Source: Candidatus Aminicenantota bacterium
Lineage (GTDB): Bacteria > Acidobacteriota > Aminicenantia > Aminicenantales > UBA4085
DNA: 64,000 nucleotides
Reading direction: 5' to 3'
Assembly (NCBI GenBank): GCA_003141555.1
Contig: PLMN01000005.1
Coordinates: 124,001-188,000 of the forward strand
How positions within the stretch are numbered: position 1 is the first letter of the stretch; each line of letters opens with the position of its first letter. Positions 33,297-41,270 of this stretch are shown here, in pieces. The notes beneath the pieces were generated by a model. The model saw only the letters and a list, made by a program, of their open reading frames with translations, was not told the origin of the DNA and did no database searches. Made by a program: the position numbers and the translations under genes.

Positions 33297-33932
33297 ATGA
33301 AAAAAATATTCGCGACGTTGCTTTTTCTCGGAGCCGTCCTTCATATGGCCCCCGCGGCCGCTGCGGGCGAGGTCACGCCGGGCTTGCTCCTGGGCGTCAA
33401 CCTGGGCAAGATCAGCGGCTGGACGTCCCTCACCTGGGGCTACCGGCCGGGACTCCTCGTTGGAGGATATCTCAACTTCTCCCTGAATAAGGTCTTCTCC
33501 TTCGAGCCCCAGCTCTATTTCACCCAGAAAGGGGCTCAACGCCAGCAGGACCTCGGGATGGGCGTCATGACCACCACGATCGCCCTCTCGTACATCGAAG
33601 TCCCCCTCCTGCTCAAGATCGCCATCCCGCTCGGCGAAGACTATGTCACCCGCCCGCGGATTTACGCCGGGCCGTCCATCGCTTACAGGATCCGGGGAGT
33701 CTACAAGCTGAGCTATGTCGACCCCACCGGCGACGATGACGAGGTCACGCCCTTCCCCGACCTCAAGAGATGGGAAACCGGGGTCGTCGTCGGCGCGGGG
33801 ATGGAATTCGACGTCAAGGGCGGCCTTCTGACGATCGACGCCCGATACTCCTGGAGCCTGGCGACAATCACGACGTCAGGGGACAAGAGGAACCGCGTCC
33901 TGGCGGCCGTCATCGGATTCGCGTTCAAATAA
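33297..33932 (+). CDS. Small outer-membrane beta-barrel protein (PorT/OmpA-like family), copy 2
   Basis: 211 residues, same architecture as the preceding protein: signal peptide (1-23), GLLLGVNLGKIS, FEPQLYFTQKGAQ, YIEVPLLLKIAIP, RIYAGPSIAYR, and a final strand VLAAVIGFAFK. AGGAG stands 8 nt before the ATG. The pair probably arose by tandem duplication, and identity is now moderate. An acidic loop PTGDDDEVTPFPD is specific to this copy. Confidence 0.75.
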   Translation: MKKIFATLLFLGAVLHMAPAAAAGEVTPGLLLGVNLGKISGWTSLTWGYRPGLLVGGYLNFSLNKVFSFEPQLYFTQKGAQRQQDLGMGVMTTTIALSYIEVPLLLKIAIPLGEDYVTRPRIYAGPSIAYRIRGVYKLSYVDPTGDDDEVTPFPDLKRWETGVVVGAGMEFDVKGGLLTIDARYSWSLATITTSGDKRNRVLAAVIGFAFK

Positions 33933-33939
33933 GGCCTCT

Positions 33940-33997
33940 ATCCGGCGTCCGGATGTGCGGCCCACGCCCCTGAAACGTGATCGCGGGACGGCCCGCG
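33940..33997. terminator. Two small hairpins in the convergent gap
   Basis: ATCCGG-CGT-CCGGAT (33940-33954) and CGCGGG-ACGG-CCCGCG (33982-33997) are perfect short stems in the 187-bp space between two converging genes. Neither is followed by a T-run, so they are at best weak terminators. Nothing else is seen in this gap. Confidence 0.3.
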
Positions 33998-34119
33998 AAG
34001 CGGCGCTCCCCGTTCTCCTCGCCTCCAAGCTCGACCGCGAGATATCGAATTCGCCAGGTATTTTACGGCGCCGGTCACCGACCCGGCCGAGATTCTTCGA
34101 TAGGAAAAGGGGGGGTTCC

Positions 34120-34674
34120 TCAGCGATAGACGAAAAATCCGAAGACGGCCGCGCCGAGCACGATCAAGGCCGGATTGATCCGGGTCGCGAGGAGCAGGGC
34201 GAAGACGACGAGGGCGATGAGGATCTTGTCCCATCCTCCGACGAGTGCCGCGGTCCACCCCAGCTGCTTCGCCGAGAACACCGCCGCCGCCATGTCGTAG
34301 GCCGTCCACAAGAGCAGGCCGACCACGACCGGCCGGACGGCCTGGAGCATGGATTTGACGGCGGGGCTGTCCTTGACGCCCATGAAGTATGCGACCATGA
34401 TGAGCATCAGGATCGTGGTCGGCAGGACCGTGCCCGCCACGGCGGCGACCGCTCCCGGGAGCCCGGCCAGCTTATAGCCGATGAAGCCCGATACCTGGGG
34501 GGCGATGGGCCCGGGCAGGGCGTTGCCGAGGGCCACCGCGTCCGCGAATTCGTTGGCGCTCACCCAGCCCGCCCCGAGGACCTCGCGCTGCATCAGGGCC
34601 AGCGACGCCGGACCGCCGCCCCACGAGAAGAAGGCCACCCGGGCAAATAGAAAGAAGATCTTCCACATCAACAT
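34120..34674 (-). CDS. Chromate-transporter family protein, single-domain (short-chain CHR)
   Basis: 184 residues, about six helices, one CHR domain with FSWGGGPASLALMQREV and LPGPIAPQVSGFIGYKLAG, the family's conserved loops. CHR proteins export chromate or carry other oxyanions; half-size members normally work as pairs encoded by adjacent genes. Here only one is present: the neighbours are a barrel gene and OsmC. It may act as a homodimer or have a partner elsewhere. The ATG at 34674 has GGGAGGG directly upstream; longer readings lack a site. Confidence 0.8.
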   Translation of the reverse strand: MLMWKIFFLFARVAFFSWGGGPASLALMQREVLGAGWVSANEFADAVALGNALPGPIAPQVSGFIGYKLAGLPGAVAAVAGTVLPTTILMLIMVAYFMGVKDSPAVKSMLQAVRPVVVGLLLWTAYDMAAAVFSAKQLGWTAALVGGWDKILIALVVFALLLATRINPALIVLGAAVFGFFVYR

Positions 34675-34792
34675 GGTCCCTCCCCGTCCCGGCGCACGAC
34701 TGGGTCCTCTGCCGGGAACGCACTCCGCGGCCCGGCGATGCAATCAGCGGCCGCGGCTTTGTTCTCAGCCAAGATGCTTATGGAGGTCCTCC

Positions 34793-35212
34793 TCAATCCA
34801 GGACGATCGCCGACGATATCCGGACCCCGCTCTTGAGCATGGCCCAGACGGGACAATATTTCTCCTCCGTCAGCCGGACGGCTTTCCGAATTTTTTCAAG
34901 GTCAAGGGATTCGCCCGCGACCCGGAACTCGAGGCGGATGGAGGTGAAGACCTGGGGATGCTCGTCCCGCCTCTCTCCCGAGGCCGCGACCGAGAAAGAA
35001 CGGACGCCTTGCTTCATCTTAACCAGAAGAGACATGACGGTCTGGCCGCTGCAGGCGCAGAGGCTCATGAGGGCCAGCTCCATGGGCGAGTGGCCCTCCC
35101 CTTCTCCGAGGGGCGGAGCGTGGTCGATCGGGACTTCCCGGACATACGATGTCGCGCCTTCGAAGTGGAGCATCCGGCTCCATCGGACCGAAGCGAAGAG
35201 CGGCTCATTCAT
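34793..35212 (-). CDS. OsmC/Ohr-family peroxidase-like protein
   Basis: 139 residues. OsmC fold with the two redox cysteines in place: the first in SLCACSGQTV (about residue 51-54) and the second in EEKYCPVWAML (about 119). Such proteins reduce organic hydroperoxides with dithiols such as lipoyl groups. The sequence is nearer to the general OsmC-like (YhfA-type) branch than to Ohr, judged by eye. AAAGGAAT precedes the ATG. It stands alone, 118 bp from the CHR gene and 89 bp from the end of the lysine operon side. Confidence 0.85.
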   Translation of the reverse strand: MNEPLFASVRWSRMLHFEGATSYVREVPIDHAPPLGEGEGHSPMELALMSLCACSGQTVMSLLVKMKQGVRSFSVAASGERRDEHPQVFTSIRLEFRVAGESLDLEKIRKAVRLTEEKYCPVWAMLKSGVRISSAIVLD

Positions 35213-35301
35213 GTCCGATTCCTTTCCCCGGCTTGACGGCGCCGGTCCGTCACAGACTTGGAGTTTATATCAACCGGACGGAAAGGGTCAATTTCGGCGG
35301 A

Positions 35302-35967
35302 TCAGATCGTAACCACGGCGCCCTGAGGGACGGGCGCGAAGTCGAAGGAGGCGAGCGGCTCGGACGCGATCATCTTCAGGCCGGCGGATTCGTGGCGATG
35401 GAGCTGGTAGTAGGTCCCGCCGTCCTCGAACCGGCACAAGGCGCAGCAATTCTTCCCGTCGGACACCCCGACGTTCAAGCCCTGGAGACGGCGCGCGTTC
35501 CTTTCGAGGAAACCGGCCGTTGCGGCGACCGCCTCCGCGGGCCCGGACGCGGCTAGGCGCTCCGAGAGGAGGGCCCAGATCTTCTGGGCGCCGATATCCC
35601 CCGGTACGGGATACGGCAGCGAGACGCCCTGGAGGAGGCCGTTAAAGACGAAAGCGAAGGGGCCGGAGATATACGGCTGGTTATAGGACAGGGTCGCTTT
35701 CTGCCAGGGGAAGGAGGCGCTCCGGGCATGGAGGATGAGGATCGGGCTCGGAGGAATCCTGCCGAAGGCGGCCCGATCCTCCCAGACCGGATCGGTCGAT
35801 CTGAGGAGCTGCCAGACCCCGCCTCCATCCAACCAGGCCGCTCCCCAGCCATCCGCCTGGCGGTCGCCGTCGGGCGCGCGGCTCGCCTCGGCCATGACGG
35901 CGAAATCCTCGAGAAGCGCGGCCGAGGCCGCCGGCGCCGCCCATTTGGCCATCAGGAAGCGGCACAT
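35302..35967 (-). CDS. Class II (Ntn-type) glutamine amidotransferase-like protein, YafJ/EgtC/Dug3 family; candidate LysW-lysine releasing enzyme
   Basis: 221 residues. Begins Met-Cys, so removal of Met exposes the Cys2 nucleophile of Ntn hydrolases. Other family marks: DGWG (39-42), HAR (80-82), Asn96 in YNQPY, FNG (108-110, oxyanion region) and SEPL near 200. There is no synthase domain, so it acts as a stand-alone hydrolase of gamma-glutamyl amide bonds, as EgtC and Dug3 do. It overlaps lysJ by 16 nt and is the last gene of the lysW operon. The product held on LysW is a gamma-glutamyl amide of lysine, and LysK is not encoded here; replacement of LysK is my inference. A housekeeping repair or glutaminase role is the alternative. 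Confidence 0.8.
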   Translation of the reverse strand: MCRFLMAKWAAPAASAALLEDFAVMAEASRAPDGDRQADGWGAAWLDGGGVWQLLRSTDPVWEDRAAFGRIPPSPILILHARSASFPWQKATLSYNQPYISGPFAFVFNGLLQGVSLPYPVPGDIGAQKIWALLSERLAASGPAEAVAATAGFLERNARRLQGLNVGVSDGKNCCALCRFEDGGTYYQLHRHESAGLKMIASEPLASFDFAPVPQGAVVTI

Positions 35968-37148
35968 GGCGGGGGGCTTCCGGCGGACAGCCCGGACAGG
36001 ATTCCGGCCAGCTTCGCCAGGGCGTCGTCGATGTGGCTTTCCCGGATGACATAGGGGGGGAGAAACCGGACGACATTCTCCGCGGCCGGGATGGCCAGGA
36101 TTTTTTCGTCCTGGAGCTTCTTAAGGATGTCGTCGCGCCGCGATCGGACTTCGACCCCGATCATCAGCCCCCGGCCGCGGACGGCCGCGATTTCCCCGCT
36201 CCCGATCGCCTCCAGCCCGGCCATGAAATAGGCCCCGACCTTCCGTACGTGGTCCGCCATCGGCTCGTCGAGGAGATCGAGCGCCGCGAGGACCCCGGCG
36301 GCGGCCAGGGGATTCCCCCCGAAGGTCGACGTGTGCGAGGAGCGGGGAATCCGCTCGCCGACGTCCCGGGAAACGAGCGTCGCCCCGAAGGGGATCCCGC
36401 CGGCCAGCCCCTTGCCCAGGGTCAGGATGTCGTAAGCGATTCCCTCGGACTCCGAAGCCAGGAAAGGTCCCGTCCGCCCGGCGCCTGTCTGAACCTCGTC
36501 GACGAGGAGCAGCGCGCCGCGCGCCCGGCAGATCTCCGAGGCGAGCTTCAGGTATCCCGTTTCCGGGACGATGATGCCGCCTTCGCCGAGGATGGGCTCG
36601 ACGATGAAGCCCGCGGTCGCGTCGTCGACGGCCGCCTCGAGCGCGCCGATATCGCCGTAGGGCACGAAGACGACGTCCCAGATCAGCGGCTCGAACGCTT
36701 CCCGGAATTTCCGGCCGTCGGTCGCGGACAGCGCGCCGAGCGTCTTGCCGTGATATCCGCGGCGGCAGGCGACGAACCTCCTCCGCCCGGTCGCCAGCAC
36801 GGCGAATTTCAGGGCGGCTTCGTTCGCCTCCGACCCCGAGTTCGAAAAAAAGACCCGGGCCAGGCCGCCCCCGCAGCGGACCGTGAGGCGGCGGGCCGCC
36901 TCGGCCCGCCGGTCGTTGGCGAAGCTGCCGTGGAGCGTCGTCAGCGTCCGGACCTGGTCGGTCAGCCGTTCCACGACCGCCGGATGGCCGTGCCCGAAAA
37001 TGGCTACCCCGTAGTTCGACATCAGGTCGAGATACGCGGCGCCCGTCGCGTCCTTGAGATGGACGCCCTCCCCCGCGATGAACGTCAGTCCCCGGTTCAC
37101 ATACGTACCGACCAGGTATTTCTTCTGGAGAATCGAATAATCCACCAT
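35952..37148 (-). CDS. lysJ: [LysW]-aminoadipate semialdehyde aminotransferase LysJ
   Basis: 398 residues, class III PLP aminotransferase of the ArgD/LysJ type: GSEANEAALKFA (about 110), RRGYHGKTLGALSAT (about 135), LLLVDEVQTGAGRTG (about 215), the PLP Lys in ILTLGKGLAGGIP (about 250) and HTSTFGGNPLAAA. In the LysW pathway it transfers amino groups from glutamate to the LysW-bound semialdehyde, giving LysW-lysine. The family includes ArgD, but neighbours LysW, LysX, LysY and LysZ decide the role. It starts 7 nt after lysZ and its end overlaps the amidotransferase-like gene by 16 nt. Confidence 0.9.
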   Translation of the reverse strand: MVDYSILQKKYLVGTYVNRGLTFIAGEGVHLKDATGAAYLDLMSNYGVAIFGHGHPAVVERLTDQVRTLTTLHGSFANDRRAEAARRLTVRCGGGLARVFFSNSGSEANEAALKFAVLATGRRRFVACRRGYHGKTLGALSATDGRKFREAFEPLIWDVVFVPYGDIGALEAAVDDATAGFIVEPILGEGGIIVPETGYLKLASEICRARGALLLVDEVQTGAGRTGPFLASESEGIAYDILTLGKGLAGGIPFGATLVSRDVGERIPRSSHTSTFGGNPLAAAGVLAALDLLDEPMADHVRKVGAYFMAGLEAIGSGEIAAVRGRGLMIGVEVRSRRDDILKKLQDEKILAIPAAENVVRFLPPYVIRESHIDDALAKLAGILSGLSAGSPPPCAAS

Positions 37149-37155
37149 GGCCGTC

Positions 37156-37956
37156 TCAGCCGAAGACCGTCCCGTTCCCCGCCAAGGCGCTCCGCACGGG
37201 ATGGTCGATCCGCCCGTCGCCGAAGTAAACCGTTTCCACGCCTGCGTCGAGCGCCTTGCGGACGCCCATGATCTTTTTCTTCATCCGGCCGCGGGCGAAC
37301 GGCAGAACGGCCTCGATCCCGTCCCGCCCGACGCGGGCGATCCTCGTATCCTCGTGGCCGGGGTCACGAAGGAGCCCCGGAGCCTCGAAGAGATATACCA
37401 TCCGGGTGATGCCGAGAGCGCCGGCCATGACCGCCGCCGCGAGATCGTTGTCCGTATTGACGATCTCGCCCTCGGCGCTGATGGCCGGGGCGCAGAGGAC
37501 CGGGACGTAGCCGTTGTCGATCAGCAACCGGAGAAGGCCCGTGTTCACTCTCTCGACCCGCCCGGTCAGGTTGTCCCGGAGCAGCTTGGTCTTCCCGTTC
37601 TCGACGACCGGGATGTCCTTCTTGGGCACGGCTTCCCAGAGCCGCCCGTCCACGCCGCAGAGCCCCACGGCCGGAACCCCGCCGCGGAGCAGCCCGGCCA
37701 CCAGCCGCTTGTTGGCCAGGCCGGCGTAAGCCATGAGGAAGACTTCGATCGCTTCGCGGTCGGTATAGACGCTCGTAACGCCCGACGGGGAGACGACGGT
37801 CCGGACGGGAACGTTCAGGCGGGCGGCGAGGTCGTCGCGGAGGGTCGAGGCGCCGTGGACGAGGACCACGGGCTCGGATGCCCGGATCTCGGCGATGTCG
37901 GCGCACACGCCCTCCCAGTTCAGGTCCCGGCCCCCGCCGGCTTTGACGAGGAGCAT
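37156..37956 (-). CDS. lysZ: [LysW]-aminoadipate kinase LysZ
   Basis: 266 residues, amino-acid kinase fold (ArgB/LysZ). It has the N-terminal MLLVKAGGG phosphate loop, VVLVHGAST, the central NKRLVAGLLRGG (LysZ-type rather than NAGK-type) and NTDNDLAAAVMAGAL, plus Lys in GRMKKKIMG. It phosphorylates the aminoadipate carried on LysW. Start 3 nt after the stop of the homocitrate synthase gene. The sequence signature NKRL-VAGLLRGG matches known LysZ proteins better than free N-acetylglutamate kinases, as judged by eye. Confidence 0.9.
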   Translation of the reverse strand: MLLVKAGGGRDLNWEGVCADIAEIRASEPVVLVHGASTLRDDLAARLNVPVRTVVSPSGVTSVYTDREAIEVFLMAYAGLANKRLVAGLLRGGVPAVGLCGVDGRLWEAVPKKDIPVVENGKTKLLRDNLTGRVERVNTGLLRLLIDNGYVPVLCAPAISAEGEIVNTDNDLAAAVMAGALGITRMVYLFEAPGLLRDPGHEDTRIARVGRDGIEAVLPFARGRMKKKIMGVRKALDAGVETVYFGDGRIDHPVRSALAGNGTVFG

Positions 37957-37959
37957 GGC

Positions 37960-39000
37960 TCAGCCGTACTTTTCCTGGAACTTCTCGACGTCGAGAAGGC
38001 GGGTCTTGCCCGAGAGGAGCGTGTCGATGACGAGCGAGCGCCGGTTGCCGATGAGGTCGGGCGGCAGGAGCTCGTATTTCCCCGGCCCGAACTTCATCAG
38101 GGCGTCCAGATGGATGCCCGCCTTGTGGGCGAAGCCGTTGGCCGTGTTGGTCATGAGGTTCGGGGGCATCTCGATGCCGCACACCCGGGCGACGTAGTTC
38201 TCGGCTTCGGTCAGCCGGCCGAGATCGTAGCGGCGGGCGATGCCGGGATCGAGGACGTAGAGGTTGACGAGGAGCGAGCTCGTAGGCGTGATCCCCGTCC
38301 GCTCGCCGATCCCGAGGAGCGAAGTGCTGATGTAGCCCGCCCCGGCTTCGAGGGCGGCGAAGGCGTTGCTCACGGCATGGCCCAGGTCGTTGTGGAAGTG
38401 GACCTCGAGGGGCAGGGTCACCGTCCGGCGCAGCCGCTTGATCCGGCGGCCGACCTCCCAGCTCATGGCCCGGCCCAGCGTATCGGCCAGGGCGAGGCGG
38501 TCCGCGCCGGACTCGGCGGCCAGGCGGTAGATCTCCAGGCTCTCCGCCCGGGGCTGCTTGAAGAAATCCTCGACGCCCACGCGCACTTCGAGCCCACGGG
38601 CCTTGGCCAGGACCACGTTCTTCCGGAGGGCGGCCCGGTAATCCCCGGTCGTCTTGCCCATGGCCTTCACCCGCTCGGCGTCGACCGTGCAGAGGATGTT
38701 GACCCCGTCGACGCCGCTCTCGATCGCCGCCCGGACGTCGATCTCGTGGTTGCGGATGTGGGCCAGGACCCGGGTCCGGCCCCGGCCGCGCGCCGCCACG
38801 AGGGCCGCGACCATGCCCCGGATCTCGGGCCGGACCGGGTTGGCGACCTCGACGTACTCCACTCCGATCCCGGCCAGGAAATGGAAGATCTCGACCTGCT
38901 CCGCGGGCGAGAAGTTCGCCCGCGAAAACTGGAAGCCCTCGCGGAGCGTCGAATCGATCACCCCCGCGAAGCTGCTCAGGATCCGTTTCTGTTCGTTCAT
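37960..39000 (-). CDS. lysS: Homocitrate synthase (LeuA/HCS family)
   Basis: 346 residues, HMGL-type TIM barrel: DSTLREGFQF (about 15-24), catalytic metal motif VHFHND (HxH, about 195) and GERTGITP, plus the GFAHKAGIHLDAL segment. It lacks the C-terminal leucine-binding domain of isopropylmalate synthase (about 510 residues), and its place between lysY and lysZ points to homocitrate synthase, the first step of the aminoadipate route (2-oxoglutarate plus acetyl-CoA). Isopropylmalate or citramalate synthase activity cannot be excluded from sequence. AAGGGC stands just before the ATG at 39000. Homoaconitase and homoisocitrate dehydrogenase genes are not in this window. Confidence 0.82.
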   Translation of the reverse strand: MNEQKRILSSFAGVIDSTLREGFQFSRANFSPAEQVEIFHFLAGIGVEYVEVANPVRPEIRGMVAALVAARGRGRTRVLAHIRNHEIDVRAAIESGVDGVNILCTVDAERVKAMGKTTGDYRAALRKNVVLAKARGLEVRVGVEDFFKQPRAESLEIYRLAAESGADRLALADTLGRAMSWEVGRRIKRLRRTVTLPLEVHFHNDLGHAVSNAFAALEAGAGYISTSLLGIGERTGITPTSSLLVNLYVLDPGIARRYDLGRLTEAENYVARVCGIEMPPNLMTNTANGFAHKAGIHLDALMKFGPGKYELLPPDLIGNRRSLVIDTLLSGKTRLLDVEKFQEKYG

Positions 39001-39016
39001 GGTGCCCTTATCAGAC

Positions 39017-40078
39017 TCAAACGGGATGCAGTCCGGGGAACTCCAGCCCAAGGGTCTCCGGAAAGCCGCACATGAGGTTCATGCACTGGACGGCGTTGCC
39101 GGCCGTCCCCTTGACCAGGTTGTCGATCGCGCCCAGGACGACCAACCGCCCGCCCCGGACATCTTTTTCGAACCCGATCTCGCAGAAATTCGTGCCCTGC
39201 AGGATCTTGGGCTCCGGGTAGCGGTAGAGGCCCTGCGACTGCTTGACGATCCGGACGAACGGCTTGCCCATGTATTCCCGGCGATAAGCCTGCCAGACGT
39301 CCTTCTCGCCGACCGCCGGGTCGTCGAGGAAGGCGTGGATCGTGACCAGGATGCCCCGAACCATCTCGATGGCCGTCGCCGAGATGTGGAGCGCGGGCTC
39401 GACCCCGGCGGCCGCGAGGGCCTGCCCGATCTCGGCGGCGTGGCGGTGGCCGGTCGGCTTGTAGGAGCGGACCGACCCCGCCCGCTCGGGATGATGGGAC
39501 GACTCCGAGGGCGCGCGCCCGGCCTGGGAGCTCCCCATCTTGGCGTCGATGATGACCGGCCCGGCCTTGATGAGCCCGGTCTTGACCAGGGGGTAGAGCG
39601 ACAGGATGGAGACGATGGCCTCGCAACCGGGCCCGGCCACGCGCGTCGCGGACCGGATCTCGTCGGCGTAGAGCTCGGGAACGCCGTAGACGAAAGTGCC
39701 CAGGAGGTCGGGCCGGGCGTGGTCCGTGCCGTACCAGGTCTTCCAGGCCTCCGGGGTCTTCAAGCGGAAATCGGCTCCCAGGTCGATGATCCGCGGGGAC
39801 CGGGCCAGCCAGCCGTCCATGCCCCGCATCGATTCGCCGTTCGGCAGCCCCAGGAAGAGGAGATCGCACGGCCCGACCTCGTCGGGCTTGACGAAGGCCA
39901 GGTCCGTCAGTCCGCGAAGGTTGGGATGGAGGAGGGACACGGGCAGCCCGGCGTGCCGTCGGCTCGTGACCTGCCGGACCCGGACGCGGGGATGGAGGAG
40001 GAGAATCCGGAGGAGCTCCCCCCCGGCGTAGCCCGAGCCGCCGACGATCGAGACCTGGAGCGCGTCCGCGGATCCCAC
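39017..40078 (-). CDS. lysY: [LysW]-aminoadipyl phosphate reductase LysY (ArgC-like)
   Basis: 353 residues, ArgC/LysY family: N-terminal NADP-binding VSIVGGSGYAGGELLR, catalytic Cys in VAGPGCEA (about residue 143), and the KMGSSQAGRAP, SYKPTGHRHAAEI and TNFCEIGF segments of the substrate domain. It reduces the LysW-bound aminoadipyl phosphate to the semialdehyde. The GTG at 40078 directly abuts the TAA of lysX (TAAGTG), so translation is coupled. ArgC and LysY are close relatives; the LysW, LysX and homocitrate synthase neighbours favour LysY. Confidence 0.9.
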   Translation of the reverse strand: MGSADALQVSIVGGSGYAGGELLRILLLHPRVRVRQVTSRRHAGLPVSLLHPNLRGLTDLAFVKPDEVGPCDLLFLGLPNGESMRGMDGWLARSPRIIDLGADFRLKTPEAWKTWYGTDHARPDLLGTFVYGVPELYADEIRSATRVAGPGCEAIVSILSLYPLVKTGLIKAGPVIIDAKMGSSQAGRAPSESSHHPERAGSVRSYKPTGHRHAAEIGQALAAAGVEPALHISATAIEMVRGILVTIHAFLDDPAVGEKDVWQAYRREYMGKPFVRIVKQSQGLYRYPEPKILQGTNFCEIGFEKDVRGGRLVVLGAIDNLVKGTAGNAVQCMNLMCGFPETLGLEFPGLHPV

Positions 40079-40930
40079 TTACGCCCGGCCCTTCGCCCGG
40101 GCCAGGGCGTAGTCCACGACGGCCCCGGCGATCGGATAGCCGGTCGGCATCTCCGAATTCCGGAATTCCATGGTGTGGTTGACCTCGTTGACCGTCAGGC
40201 CGTCGGGGGTTTCGAAGAGATCGACGGCCAGCAGCCCTTCGCCGACCGCGGCGGCCGCGCGGGCGCAGACGTCGCGGAGCTCCGCGGTCAGGGGATAGTT
40301 GCGCGCGGAGCCGCCCCGGGCCGTATTGGTGATCCAGTGGGCGGACTCGCGGGCGATGGCGCATCGCGTCTCGCGGCCGAAAACGAAGGCCCGGACGTCG
40401 CGCCCGGGCTTCCGGACGAACTCCTGGATGTAGAAGGCCTTCTGGGGGGGCGTGCCGAGGACGTCCTTGTGCTCGAGCACGGCTTCGAGGGCGTCGTCGT
40501 CGTTGATCTTGGCCAGCAGCCGGCCCCAGGAGCCAAGGGGCGGCTTGACGACGACCGGATAGCCGCCGAGCCGCGCCACGGCGGCCCGGGCCGGCTCCAG
40601 GCCGAAGGCCAGGGCGAATCGCGGCGTCGGCACCCCGGCCCGCTCGAGGAGGAGGGAGGTCTGGAACTTATCGCCGCACGCTCGGGCGACCGCGGCCGTG
40701 TTGATGACCGGCGCGCCGAGCGATTCGAGGAAGGCGATGAGGTAGTCGCCCTTGACGGTCGAGACCGAGCGCTCCAGAGCGACATCGAAGTCGAGCGGGA
40801 ACGAGCGCGGGTCCAGGACCTCCTCGCGGATGTCCCGGAGGCGAACCTCCACGCCCTTCGTCCGGGCCGCCTCGAGGAGGAGCTTCTCCTCCAGGCGGAC
40901 CGTGGAATGGAAGACGGCCAGAACGGTCAC
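40079..40930 (-). CDS. lysX: LysW-aminoadipate ligase LysX (ATP-grasp)
   Basis: 283 residues, RimK-like ATP-grasp ligase: VVVKPPLGSWGRLLAKIND (ATP-binding loop and Lys), FYIQEFVRKPGRDVRAFVFG and the Mg-binding VNEVNHTMEFRN near the C terminus. It joins the gamma-carboxyl of the C-terminal Glu of LysW to the alpha-amino group of aminoadipate. Start: GTG at 40930, which overlaps the lysW stop by 4 nt (GTGA), with GGGGAGA upstream. Whether it prefers aminoadipate (LysX) or glutamate (ArgX) is not settled by eye; the homocitrate synthase gene supports aminoadipate. Confidence 0.9.
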   Translation of the reverse strand: MTVLAVFHSTVRLEEKLLLEAARTKGVEVRLRDIREEVLDPRSFPLDFDVALERSVSTVKGDYLIAFLESLGAPVINTAAVARACGDKFQTSLLLERAGVPTPRFALAFGLEPARAAVARLGGYPVVVKPPLGSWGRLLAKINDDDALEAVLEHKDVLGTPPQKAFYIQEFVRKPGRDVRAFVFGRETRCAIARESAHWITNTARGGSARNYPLTAELRDVCARAAAAVGEGLLAVDLFETPDGLTVNEVNHTMEFRNSEMPTGYPIAGAVVDYALARAKGRA

Positions 40931-41127
40931 TCTCCCCAGTCTTCCTCGATCCGAGGGGCCTCGCTCAGGACAACGCGGCCGCCGGCCGTCCCGTCCACGA
41001 CCAGCATGGTCCGGCATTCGGGGCAGGGCAGGAGCTCGGACTCCTCCGGGCGCGCGGCGGGCACGACGTCCGCGGCGCACACCGGGCACGTCCCGCGGAC
41101 CAGGATTTCCGGCTGGGTCATCGACAT
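40927..41127 (-). CDS. lysW: Amino-group carrier protein LysW
   Basis: 66 residues, first gene of the operon. Zinc site from two CxxC pairs (Cys14, Cys17, Cys35, Cys38). The acidic tail ends in EDWGE, the conserved carrier end whose last Glu is loaded with the amino acid. Intermediates stay bound to this tiny protein while LysX, LysZ, LysY and LysJ act on them, which protects the amino group and stops cyclisation. AAGGAG stands 6 nt before the ATG at 41127; a longer in-frame reading to 41187 runs into the promoter leader. Overlaps lysX by 4 nt. Confidence 0.93.
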   Translation of the reverse strand: MSMTQPEILVRGTCPVCAADVVPAARPEESELLPCPECRTMLVVDGTAGGRVVLSEAPRIEEDWGE

Positions 41128-41192
41128 GATCGACTCCTTGCGAACAAATACTTCCGTCCCCCGGGGAGCGGCTCCGCGGGACGACACCGGGG

Positions 41193-41262
41193 ATTATAAG
41201 GAGCCGCGATCGCTCGTCAATTTTTTGCATATTATTTACATTTCAGAATATTATTGTATAAT
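41193..41262. promoter_or_regulatory. Back-to-back promoters of lysW operon and ACT-domain gene
   Basis: Minus strand: TTGACG (41220-41215), 16-bp spacer, TATAAT (41198-41193), driving lysW with a leader of about 60 nt that can fold (GC-rich dyads around 41160-41185). Plus strand: TTTACA (41235-41240), 16-bp spacer, TATAAT (41257-41262), driving the ACT-domain gene, whose ATG lies 8 nt later. The two -35 boxes are 14 bp apart. The octamer ATATTATT repeats at 41229-41236 and 41248-41255. One bound protein could control both directions. Confidence 0.65.
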
Positions 41263-41270
41263 TTTAAACA

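Noticed and set aside
35952-41127. The cluster as an arginine (ArgW/ArgX-type) rather than lysine pathway
   Set aside because: LysW systems can serve ornithine synthesis in some archaea, but a homocitrate synthase-type gene in the middle of the operon favours aminoadipate. The residues that separate LysX from ArgX were not verified, so this is kept as a minor alternative.
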